From Dehalococcoidia bacterium UBA1123 (lineage in GTDB: Bacteria > Chloroflexota > Dehalococcoidia > Lucifugimonadales > UBA1123): 6,377 bases of DNA. The position numbers were made by a program, and so were the translations under genes. Position 1 is the first letter of the stretch, and every line of letters begins with the position of its first letter. The DNA lies in assembly GCA_002313895.1 (NCBI GenBank), contig DCAW01000116.1, positions 1 to 6,377 of the forward strand, in the 5' to 3' direction. Positions 1 to 6,140 of the stretch are shown here, one piece after another. The notes under the pieces are model-generated. The model was given only the letters and a program-made list of their open reading frames with translations, ran no database searches and was not told where the DNA came from.

Positions 1-4
1 GTGT

Positions 5-913
5 CTAGACGACCACCACGTCGTTCTCCAGAGTGCCGATGCCCGATATGGACATCGTGACGATGTCCTCCTCCCGGAGCGTAAATTCAGGCGGGGGCAC
101 TATCGCTGTGCCGGTCAAAACAGCCGTCATGTTGGGGACGTAGTTGTAACGCTGGAGCCAGTCGGCTAACTCCTCGCACGACCGCGCCATTTCCGACGTG
201 GAGGTTTCGTCGTGCCAGACATCCTCTCCGTTGCGAGTTATTGTGCAAGCGATTGAGAGGTCGGTGACATCGCCCAAAGACTCTGCGGACACGAAGCACG
301 GCCCGATAGCGCAGCACCGGTCGAATACTTTCGCCTGCGGAAGATACAGAGGATTTTGGCCCTCAATTGTCCGGCTGCTCATGTCGTTGCCAATGGTGTA
401 GCCAATGATTTCGTCTTTATACAAGACGAAGGCGAGTTCCGGTTCCGGTACGTTCCAGTCCGAGTCTCCTCGGATGCCCACAGACTCAAACGGCCCGACG
501 CATCGGTCTGGCGTTGCTTTGAAGAACAACTCTGGACGCTCTGCCGAATATACGTTTGAATATACGTCCGGCGTGTCGCTCTCCCGAATGCGCTCCAACT
601 CACTGGACTTATAAGTCACGCCTGCGGCCCAGACCTCCGGTGGCTCGAACGGTCGGTCGAGCCGATAGTACGATTCGCCTCCGCGAGACATATCCATCAA
701 CTCGCCCAGGTCGAACCTGTCGGCTTCACCGTCGCTGAGAATCCGCGAGGCGATCTCGTCAATGTTGGTGCCGGAGAGGGACGCCGCGATGGCCAAGTCT
801 TCGAGATCAGTCAAATCTGGGTCTATCGACGTCAGGTCAAGAAGAAGTCCGTCCTCGGGTTCGGCTGTAAGTCGGTTGTCTCCGTCGTTGGATATCAGGG
901 CGTAATAACGCAT
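5..913 (-). CDS. Fumarylacetoacetate hydrolase family protein, resembling 2-keto-3-deoxy-sugar-acid dehydratases
   Basis: Seen: a 302-residue protein with the FAH catalytic fold signature in its second half. From the ATG start, WAAGVTYK lies near 95-102, ELFFKATP near 128-135, and the metal-binding PEPEL at 156-160 supplies Glu157 and Glu159. GYTIGNDMSSR at 171-181 supplies Asp177, QNPLYLPQAKVFD is at 186-198 with Lys195, and the closing VLTGTAIVPP is at 265-274. Known: FAH-family enzymes bind Mg2+ or Mn2+ through an ExE pair plus Asp and act on 2-keto or beta-diketo acids in the cytosol. The DVYSNVYSAERPELFFKATP and EGQNPLYLPQAK stretches recall 2-dehydro-3-deoxy-D-arabinonate/xylonate dehydratases more than fumarylacetoacetase, so sugar-acid oxidation is the best guess. 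The substrate cannot be fixed from sequence. The residues before WAAGV form the variable N-terminal domain. An upstream in-frame TTG at 946 would add 11 residues but has no ribosome binding site. The gene lies downstream of the metallopeptidase gene on the same strand, 85 bp away. No frameshift or missing key residue is seen. Confidence 0.9.
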   Translation of the reverse strand: MRYYALISNDGDNRLTAEPEDGLLLDLTSIDPDLTDLEDLAIAASLSGTNIDEIASRILSDGEADRFDLGELMDMSRGGESYYRLDRPFEPPEVWAAGVTYKSSELERIRESDTPDVYSNVYSAERPELFFKATPDRCVGPFESVGIRGDSDWNVPEPELAFVLYKDEIIGYTIGNDMSSRTIEGQNPLYLPQAKVFDRCCAIGPCFVSAESLGDVTDLSIACTITRNGEDVWHDETSTSEMARSCEELADWLQRYNYVPNMTAVLTGTAIVPPPEFTLREEDIVTMSISGIGTLENDVVVV

Positions 914-923
914 CGGTCGAGCT

Positions 924-929
924 ACCTCC
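924..929 (-). promoter_or_regulatory. Shine-Dalgarno site that sets the FAH gene start
   Basis: Read on the minus strand this is GGAGGT, followed by a 10-nt spacer and then ATG at 913-911. The alternative TTG start at 946-944 lies upstream of this site and has no purine-rich site of its own, so the ATG is preferred. Confidence 0.75.
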
Positions 930-973
930 GGTGAGCCTGCATTCAAGATAATTGACTGAACGAGCCGAGTTGG

Positions 974-1002
974 AATGTACGGGATGCGAGGCCGAGGGTC
1001 AA
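974..1002 (-). promoter_or_regulatory. Possible sigma70-type promoter for the FAH gene
   Basis: On the minus strand, TTGACC (1002-997) is followed by a 17-bp spacer and TACATT (979-974). This matches 5 of 6 and 4 of 6 consensus positions. Transcription would start near 967 and leave a leader of about 50 nt before the ATG at 913. The -35 box overlaps the stop codon of the upstream metallopeptidase gene. It would let the FAH gene be expressed separately from that gene, but a match of this quality can occur by chance. Confidence 0.3.
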
Positions 1003-1886
1003 GAGTCGGCGTACCGCGACCCGGCGAGTATCGCGCTTCCTGGCAAAAGCGCCGCTTGGGCGAGTGTGGAATCGGGCTGTCTCTCCAGGTAGGACGTCAC
1101 CATTCGGTATCCTAGAGTGTAGCCGGCCCACTGAGGCACGCGGTCGTTATCGCCGAACAGCATCCGCCGGATTTCCGTCGGGTCCGAGACTCCCAAACGA
1201 CGGCGTATCCTGGGCCATATTCGCTCGGTTTCCTCATCATCAAGCGCGTCCGTCCAGGGCGGGTTGACCTCCGACATGACGCTGAGAGCGAAGGCGTCGG
1301 CAACTCCTTCCGCAATCATGGCGTCGAGGAGCGTCTCCGGCTCCTGCGTCTTCATGTACACCAACTTGCCTCCGGCGATTCCTCTTGGAAACAGCAGATT
1401 GCGGACCAGATGAGCGTACTCGTGGATCACCGTGTAGGACAACCAGTTCTGCCAATTTTCCACAGGCCACACGAATACCAACGTGGCCTGCGCGCCCAGG
1501 CTGAACCCGAGAACACCGTTCATCTGGTTCAATAGCACGCTGCTCTCGCCATCTCCAGGAAACAGGAAAATTCGGGAGTTCAGGTCTGGACGCGACAGGG
1601 CTTTGACCGCTTTGTCCACCGCCCTGTCCGCTATTTCCCGGGCTTCGCCGGCCTCCAAATCATCTAGGGCCGCAAGCAGAACAGGTACACTTGGGTCTCC
1701 CAACTGAGTGACGGCAGTTCGCTGGCCCATCTCAACGAAAGACGGGTGGAGCGTAGACAACAAGTTGCGAACATAATCCCGCGTCCGATTTTCGATGGCG
1801 TCCACCGCGTCCATTGCGGGCAGATTCTCGGACTGCTTGGCGAAGTGACTCACCACCCGATAAGCAGGTATAACAGATACCGCCAA
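999..1886 (-). CDS. Predicted zinc-dependent metallopeptidase, DUF2268-like (HEYAH motif)
   Basis: Seen: a 295-residue protein with no signal peptide or membrane segment. The centre holds SYTVIHEYAHLVRN, with the HExxH zinc motif as HEYAH at 155-159. About 35 residues later comes LLDAMIAEGVADAFA at 186-200, where Glu193 in AEG is the likely third zinc ligand. GYTLGYRMVTSYLER at 255-269 closes the domain. Known: this order (HEYxH, then an EGxA helix, then a GYxxGY segment) is typical of the DUF2268 'predicted Zn-dependent protease' family; substrates are mostly unknown. The first 100 residues look helical and are rich in Asp, Glu and Ala, with no motif I recognise. The TTG start is chosen because AGGAGGT lies 6 nt upstream; the next in-frame ATG (codon 25) has no such site. 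Inference: a cytosolic peptidase or a domain handling a small-molecule or peptide substrate. It is divergent from pyrG and followed by the FAH gene on the same strand, with no obvious functional tie to either. The family call is good; the function is open. Confidence 0.82.
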   Translation of the reverse strand: MAVSVIPAYRVVSHFAKQSENLPAMDAVDAIENRTRDYVRNLLSTLHPSFVEMGQRTAVTQLGDPSVPVLLAALDDLEAGEAREIADRAVDKAVKALSRPDLNSRIFLFPGDGESSVLLNQMNGVLGFSLGAQATLVFVWPVENWQNWLSYTVIHEYAHLVRNLLFPRGIAGGKLVYMKTQEPETLLDAMIAEGVADAFALSVMSEVNPPWTDALDDEETERIWPRIRRRLGVSDPTEIRRMLFGDNDRVPQWAGYTLGYRMVTSYLERQPDSTLAQAALLPGSAILAGSRYADS

Positions 1887-1892
1887 GTGTTC

Positions 1893-1899
1893 ACCTCCT
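1893..1899 (-). promoter_or_regulatory. Strong Shine-Dalgarno site behind a TTG start (metallopeptidase gene)
   Basis: On the minus strand AGGAGGT sits 6 nt before TTG at 1886-1884. The near-perfect anti-16S match at ideal spacing is the reason for accepting TTG as the start. A GTG overlapping this site is out of frame. Confidence 0.75.
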
Positions 1900-1931
1900 C
1901 AACCTTTGGGTTAAATTGAACGAAATGTTTG

Positions 1932-1961
1932 TTGACACATTCGAGACTGGATAGATATACT
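1932..1961 (+). promoter_or_regulatory. Near-consensus sigma70 promoter directed at pyrG
   Basis: TTGACA (1932-1937, 6 of 6) is followed by an 18-bp spacer and TATACT (1956-1961, 5 of 6). Transcription should start around 1967-1969, in a CAAAC context. The next plus-strand gene is pyrG at 2253, so the leader would be about 285 nt. The start region is not a GGG run, so the reiterative-G attenuation known for Bacillus pyrG is not evident here. This is the best promoter match I found in the window. The divergent metallopeptidase gene starts about 45 bp to the left, so binding here could affect both genes. Confidence 0.7.
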
Positions 1962-1989
1962 TTTCCAAACAAGAGAGGAAGCGCTCAAA

Positions 1990-2054
1990 GGCTGTGACGC
2001 AAATTCTCGCGAAAGCCCTCAAAGAGGTGTCCCGGTAGTGGCTCTGCCCTACCG
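1990..2054 (+). other. Two potential hairpins in the pyrG 5' leader
   Basis: Hairpin 1 pairs GGCT (1990-1993) with AGCC (2014-2017), and inside it CGC (1998-2000) with GCG (2009-2011). Hairpin 2 pairs CGGTAG (2033-2038) with CTACCG (2049-2054), then GGC (2040-2042) with GCC (2046-2048) across a TCT loop and one bulged T. Neither is followed by a U-run, so they are not intrinsic terminators. Hairpin 2 is the more stable of the two. CTCAAAG occurs twice nearby (1984-1990 and 2018-2024). I match these to no known riboswitch or attenuator; a regulatory role is inference. Confidence 0.35.
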
Positions 2055-2252
2055 AAACCTCAACCCCCAAAACCCCTCTCGAACTGTCCCACTCAACACC
2101 CGAGTATTTCCTATGGTCGGCATTCTGGCTTCATGGCGTGCGTCTTCATTGGCGCCTCCATCCGAACTGACCTCAGAACATCCGAAAGTGATTTGCATCC
2201 GGCCCGCGCGATTCGTTGACCGTCCACCGCAAAACTAAGGAGTAACTTTGCC

Positions 2253-3905
2253 ATGACCAAGATGATATTTGTTACCGGCGGCGTTGTCAGTTCCGTGGGC
2301 AAGGGCGTTAGCGTTGCCTCGATTGGCCGGATTCTAAAGAGCCGAGGGGTGTCTGTCTCTCTGCTCAAGTTGGACCCGTACCTTAACGTTGACCCCGGAA
2401 CCATGTCACCTTACCAGCATGGGGAGGTGTACGTCACCGAGGATGGCAGCGAAACAGACCTGGACTTGGGTCACTACGAGCGGTTCGTGGACATCGACCT
2501 GTCCCAGCTATCCAACGTCACGGCCGGCCAGATATACAGCGACGTCATCGCCCGCGAACGCAAGGGCGAGTTCCTCGGCGGAACCATTCAAGCGATCCCC
2601 CATGTCACAGACGCCATAAAAGAGCGAATGATGCGACTGGCAGAAGCCAGCGGAGCCGACGTCATTGTGGTGGAGGTTGGTGGCACTGTCGGCGACATCG
2701 AGGGCTTGCCGTTCCTCGAAGCCATCCGACAGATGCGGCGCGAAATCGGCAAGGACAACGTGTTCTACATCCACGTCACGTATCTGCCTTATATATCAGC
2801 CACGAAAGAACTCAAGACCAAACCGACCCAGCACAGCGTCCGCGAGCTTCGGAGCATCGGAATCCTCCCCGACGTCATCATCTGTCGAAGCGATTACGAG
2901 GTGGACGAGGACATCAAGACCAAAATTTCGGTCCACTGCGACGTGCCGGTCGAGGCAGTTATCACCCTGCCCACAGTGTCCAGCGTCTATGAAGTCCCGT
3001 TGATCCTTCAGGAAGAAGGATTGGGCGACCTCATCAAGGACACGCTGGACATCCAGTTCCAACAGCAAGACCTGGTCGACTGGAGAAAACTGGTGGCGGC
3101 TATCCACAAGCCAAAAGAGTCCCTGCCCGTCGCCGTGGTAGGCAAATACGTTGACCTTCAGGATTCCTACATCTCGGTTAAAGAAGCCCTGCTGCATGCC
3201 GGATTGCACTTCGACAGGGACATCGAGGTCCGGTGGGTCGGCGCCGAGGAGATCGAAGAGGTTGGCGCCGACGCATTTCTGAACTCCGTCTCTGGCATCG
3301 TTGTGCCGGGAGGCTTCGGGCCTCGTGGTTTCGAGGGTATGATCGAAGCTGTGCGGTACGCCCGCGACCACGATGTGCCTTATCTGGGTTTGTGCCTGGG
3401 CCTTCAGGCAATGGTTGTAGACATCGCCCGAAACCTGATGGGAAAGGACGGGGCCAACTCCACTGAAATGAACCCTAACACGCCCTACCCCGTCATAGAT
3501 TTGATGGAATCTCAGAAAGACGTCGATGAGATGGGCGGCAGTATGAGATTGGGTCTGTACCCCTGCGAGTTGGTCAACGATACATGGTCGTCCAAAGCAT
3601 ACGGCCAGGATGTCGTGCAGGAGCGGCACCGCCATCGCTGGGAATTTAATAACACCTTCCGAGAGGAATTTGAAGGGGTCGGACTATGGCCCTCCGGTTT
3701 GTCTCCCAATGGCAAACTGATCGAGATCATGGAATTTGCAGACCACCCATTCATGGTTGGAACTCAGTTCCATCCAGAGTTTTTGTCCCGCCCTAACAGG
3801 CCACATCCACTATTCAGGGAGTTCATTGGCGTTGCCAAAAACATCGTTCGAGAGGGCGGACAGCACCACCTGCCGCTCGTTGGCGCCGATTCTGCAGGAA
3901 ACTAG
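2253..3905 (+). CDS. pyrG: CTP synthase (glutamine-hydrolysing)
   Basis: CTP synthase makes CTP from UTP, ATP and glutamine, the last step of de novo pyrimidine nucleotide synthesis, in the cytosol as a tetramer. The 550 residues match the usual family length (about 535-550). The N-terminal synthetase domain (about 1-270) has the P-loop GGVVSSVGKG (9-18, Lys17), then KLDPYLNVDPGTMSP (39-53), HGEVYVTEDGSETDLDLGHYERF (56-78, Asp71) and EVGGTVGDIE (141-150, Glu141). KTKPTQHSVREL follows at 188-199. The C-terminal class I glutamine amidotransferase domain (about 291-535) has VPGGFGPRG (351-359) and the nucleophile elbow GLCLGLQ with Cys381. Its partners are His507 and Glu509 in QFHPEF. All catalytic residues are present, so the enzyme should be active. 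The P-loop has Val15 where Leu is common, a conservative change. The ATG start is supported by AAGGAG 10 nt upstream and by alignment to the family N-terminus. It is probably transcribed from the strong promoter at 1932-1961 with a long leader. The next gene on this strand is rho, 528 bp away. Confidence 0.98.
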   Translation: MTKMIFVTGGVVSSVGKGVSVASIGRILKSRGVSVSLLKLDPYLNVDPGTMSPYQHGEVYVTEDGSETDLDLGHYERFVDIDLSQLSNVTAGQIYSDVIARERKGEFLGGTIQAIPHVTDAIKERMMRLAEASGADVIVVEVGGTVGDIEGLPFLEAIRQMRREIGKDNVFYIHVTYLPYISATKELKTKPTQHSVRELRSIGILPDVIICRSDYEVDEDIKTKISVHCDVPVEAVITLPTVSSVYEVPLILQEEGLGDLIKDTLDIQFQQQDLVDWRKLVAAIHKPKESLPVAVVGKYVDLQDSYISVKEALLHAGLHFDRDIEVRWVGAEEIEEVGADAFLNSVSGIVVPGGFGPRGFEGMIEAVRYARDHDVPYLGLCLGLQAMVVDIARNLMGKDGANSTEMNPNTPYPVIDLMESQKDVDEMGGSMRLGLYPCELVNDTWSSKAYGQDVVQERHRHRWEFNNTFREEFEGVGLWPSGLSPNGKLIEIMEFADHPFMVGTQFHPEFLSRPNRPHPLFREFIGVAKNIVREGGQHHLPLVGADSAGN

Positions 3906-4433
3906 GGTTATGCAGCGTTGGTATCGACATCTATCGACACGGGCACATCTTACGAGGATGACATCGTCGAACACCCAGTTCCGACAACTCACGGAAACAC
4001 TAAAGCTTGAACACGACCGGCTATGTAGACTAATCCCAAGGGCTGTGGTATGCTTTTGGTACCCCTCTCCCCTTTTATCACCTTTGCGTTGCCTCACATT
4101 ACCAACTTCCGCATGATAAGCGCAGAAGTCGTTTCGGACACCGATATTGCGCAATGTAACGCTGCATTCCCAGTTGGTCAGGCGGAACCTGTCCATTTGT
4201 GCCTGTGACAACAAACCCAACACGCGAAGTCGAAAACGCGGTATGACGTTGTAGGATAGGCGCTCAACATATCGGAAAACCAGCTTGATTCAGCGTGAAG
4301 TCGACATCCGTCCCTTCCGCAACCAGCCACGATCCATGAACTAACAACCCCGCTGGAGACCTTTGGGTTTCGAGATGGGAAATTATTTTCAGGAATCAAC
4401 AAACCTGAACACCGACAAAGCCCGGAGCTTGCA
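3906..4433. other. Long intergenic region between pyrG and rho without a convincing gene
   Basis: I see no supported gene in these 528 bp. The open frames here (3736-4116 plus, 3810-4223 minus) extend into pyrG in the wrong frame or strand, lack ribosome binding sites and show no family motif. Local structures: a 10-bp perfect palindrome ATTGCGCAAT (4146-4155); a hairpin pairing ACTTC (4105-4109) with GAAGT (4125-4129) and CGC with GCG inside; and a hairpin pairing CAGG (4179-4182) with CCTG (4188-4191), flanked by GG/CC. None has a following U-run. Base composition looks less coding-like than the flanks. The rho leader and promoter must lie in the right part, but no good -35/-10 pair stands out. 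A decayed gene or mobile element is possible and not shown. Confidence 0.55.
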
Positions 4434-5699
4434 ATGAACCTGACAGAAATTCTAACCAAATCAACCGATGAGCTTGTCAAGATTGCTTCCGACCTTGGAG
4501 CGATTAACAACGGCACTCCCCAAAAGAGGCAAGAGCTAGTCAGCCGCGTGCTGAAGGCCTACGCCGAAAAAGAAGGCCCGATTCAAGCCGGCGGCGTCCT
4601 GTCCATCGTCAACGACGGTTACGGATTCCTACGGCCAAACAACGCCAGCGCCGGGGCCGGAGACGTGTACGTCTCCCAGTCTCAAATCAGGCGCTTTGGG
4701 TTACGCACCGGCGACTTCGTCACCGGCCAGATACGCCCTCCCAAAGACGGCGAGCGATACTTCGGACTGGTCAAGGTCGAGATGGTCAACGAACTGGAGC
4801 CTGACGCAACCCGCGACAGACCCAAGTTCGAGCAACTCACCCCAATCTTCCCGAACGAGCGTATCAAACTAGAAACCACCTCCACAGAGCTTTCAACTCG
4901 ACTAATCGACCTTCTCGCGCCCATAGGTCGCGGCCAGCGAGGCCTCATCGTCTCCCCGCCCAAAGCAGGAAAGACGACTCTTCTGAAACAAATGGCCCAC
5001 GGCATCGCGGCCAACGCACCAGACATCCACATCATGGTTGCCCTCATCGGCGAAAGACCGGAAGAAGTCACGGACATGCGACGAACCGTAAAAGGCGAAG
5101 TGTATAGCTCTACCTTCGACGAACCTGTTGAGGACCATTGCAGGGTAGCTGAGGCGGTCCTAGAGCGGGCTAAACGACTTGTGGAGGCGGGACGGGACGT
5201 TGTGGTGTTGCTGGACAGCATCACTCGTCTCACAAGGGCCTACAACCTTGCTGTCCCTTCCAGTGGACGAACTCTATCTGGCGGCATGGACCCTGTGGCC
5301 CTGTATCCTCCCAAGAAATTCTTCGGCGCCGCTCGCAACACCGAGGAGGGCGGGAGCCTTACGATCCTGGCCGCCTGCCTCGTCGAGACCGGCAGCCGCA
5401 TGGACGACCTGATCTACGAGGAGTTCAAGGGAACCGGCAATATGGAGGTCCACCTGGACCGACGGCTGTCGGAGCGTCGCATCTACCCAGCCATCGACAT
5501 CGAGCGCAGCGGAACGCGCCGTGAAGAGTTGCTTATGGACGAGGCCACCCTGCGACAGGTCTGGCTCCTGCGCCGCATGGTGAATATGATCTCCAGCGAC
5601 CAAAAACTCCACGGAGAGGGCGCAGAGAAGCTCTTGGAGCGTCTCCGTAAGTCCAAGACCAACCAGGAGTTCCTTGCCAACCTCAGCAAAGGCGCATAA
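4434..5699 (+). CDS. rho: Transcription termination factor Rho
   Basis: Rho is a hexameric RNA-dependent ATPase/translocase that ends transcription of untranslated RNA. The 421 residues fit the standard length (E. coli Rho has 419), with no large N-terminal insertion. An N-terminal helical Rho_N domain (about 1-45) is followed by the cold-shock-like RNA-binding domain (about 50-120), with DGYGFLR (61-67) and DVYVSQSQIRRFGL (77-90). The RecA-like ATPase carries Walker A SPPKAGKT (174-181) and the catalytic-Glu segment IGERPEEVTDM (205-215, Glu207). Walker B is VVVLLDSITR (256-265, Asp261), the Q-loop is VPSSGRTLSGGMD (274-286), the R-loop is FKGTGNME (331-338), and an arginine-rich RSGTRREE lies at 358-365. 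Residue 206 is Gly where E. coli and Bacillus have Asp; the catalytic Glu is kept. The ATG start has GGAG 6 nt upstream (4424-4427) and fits the family N-terminus. rho often autoregulates through its leader; the long upstream gap leaves room for this, but it is not shown. No clear intrinsic terminator follows. Confidence 0.98.
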   Translation: MNLTEILTKSTDELVKIASDLGAINNGTPQKRQELVSRVLKAYAEKEGPIQAGGVLSIVNDGYGFLRPNNASAGAGDVYVSQSQIRRFGLRTGDFVTGQIRPPKDGERYFGLVKVEMVNELEPDATRDRPKFEQLTPIFPNERIKLETTSTELSTRLIDLLAPIGRGQRGLIVSPPKAGKTTLLKQMAHGIAANAPDIHIMVALIGERPEEVTDMRRTVKGEVYSSTFDEPVEDHCRVAEAVLERAKRLVEAGRDVVVLLDSITRLTRAYNLAVPSSGRTLSGGMDPVALYPPKKFFGAARNTEEGGSLTILAACLVETGSRMDDLIYEEFKGTGNMEVHLDRRLSERRIYPAIDIERSGTRREELLMDEATLRQVWLLRRMVNMISSDQKLHGEGAEKLLERLRKSKTNQEFLANLSKGA

Positions 5700-6140
5700 A
5701 CGACCGCATCGGCCAGTAACACTAGACTCAGTAAAACTGGTTGAGCGCGTTCGGAATCGCAAGCGCCCCAGTGAATAAAGATCGGCCCGATTAAGGATTC
5801 TCGACTTATTCGACTCAGATTGCTAGTTGCGAACTCTCAGTGTCTGCTAATGTGGCGCCATACGGTGGTTGCGGCAGGTTGAAACCGATATTTACCAGAT
5901 GCCATCGTGTCCCTGGATAACCTTGCTTTCCTGAGATCGCGCAAAAGATTTGGCGACATTCTGAAGTTGTCAAATGCCGCAAACCGCACTCAAAATTCAT
6001 CTCATCCAGAGAAATTGGAGTGCCGATCGATTTGGAAAGTTTCTAAACGGGCGTTTCAGACCAAATCGCCTGCCTTGAGTTGCACACTGTGCCCAGGGTA
6101 TTCTCGATACTTTCTTGAATCTACGCTCGTCGATGAATGG
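5700..6140. other. Intergenic region between rho and the transposase remnant
   Basis: No gene can be supported in these 441 bp. Just after rho, GGCCAGT and ACTGGTT (about 5711-5742) could pair across an 18-nt loop, but no U-run follows, so this is a poor terminator. Minus-strand frames here have several stops and no family motif. The right part (about 6050-6140) is where the outer end of the IS1380 element, including its terminal inverted repeat, would be expected, given that the transposase stops at 6141. I cannot identify the repeat without its partner, which lies outside the window. Confidence 0.5.

Larger units (their letters stand above)
1887..2252. other. Divergent intergenic region between the metallopeptidase gene and pyrG
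   Basis: This 366-bp region separates two divergent genes. It holds the metallopeptidase ribosome binding site, the strong plus-strand promoter, the leader hairpins and the pyrG ribosome binding site (AAGGAG, 2237-2242, 10 nt before ATG). A plus-strand reading frame runs from GTG 2038 to TAA 2236-2238, preceded by GAGGTG at 2024-2029. It would give 66 proline-rich residues with no recognisable domain, so it is not called as a gene. No convincing minus-strand promoter for the metallopeptidase gene was found. Confidence 0.6.

Noticed and set aside
2796..3635. 279-residue minus-strand open frame inside pyrG
   Set aside because: It lies wholly antisense to the highly conserved pyrG coding region and shows no protein family motif. 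Such long antisense frames are a by-product of codon use in the real gene.
4039..4076. Possible intrinsic terminator after pyrG (GGTA/TACC pairing followed by TTTT)
   Set aside because: The stem is short, interrupted and partly AT, with a C-rich stretch before the T-run, and it is more than 130 bp beyond the pyrG stop. It is not convincing as a terminator.
3810..4223. 137-residue minus-strand frame crossing the pyrG end into the gap
   Set aside because: It starts at GTG with no ribosome binding site, overlaps pyrG antisense by about 96 bp, and has no recognisable domain. The segment near its N-terminus looks mildly protein-like, but this is not enough to call a gene.
1902..4369. 11-bp direct repeat ACCTTTGGGTT at 1902-1912 and 4359-4369, both in intergenic regions
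   Set aside because: A few exact 11-mer repeats are expected by chance in a 6.4-kb window, and the flanks do not match.
5274..5762. 162-residue minus-strand frame over the rho 3' half
   Set aside because: It is antisense to conserved Rho motifs and has no domain or plausible ribosome binding site.
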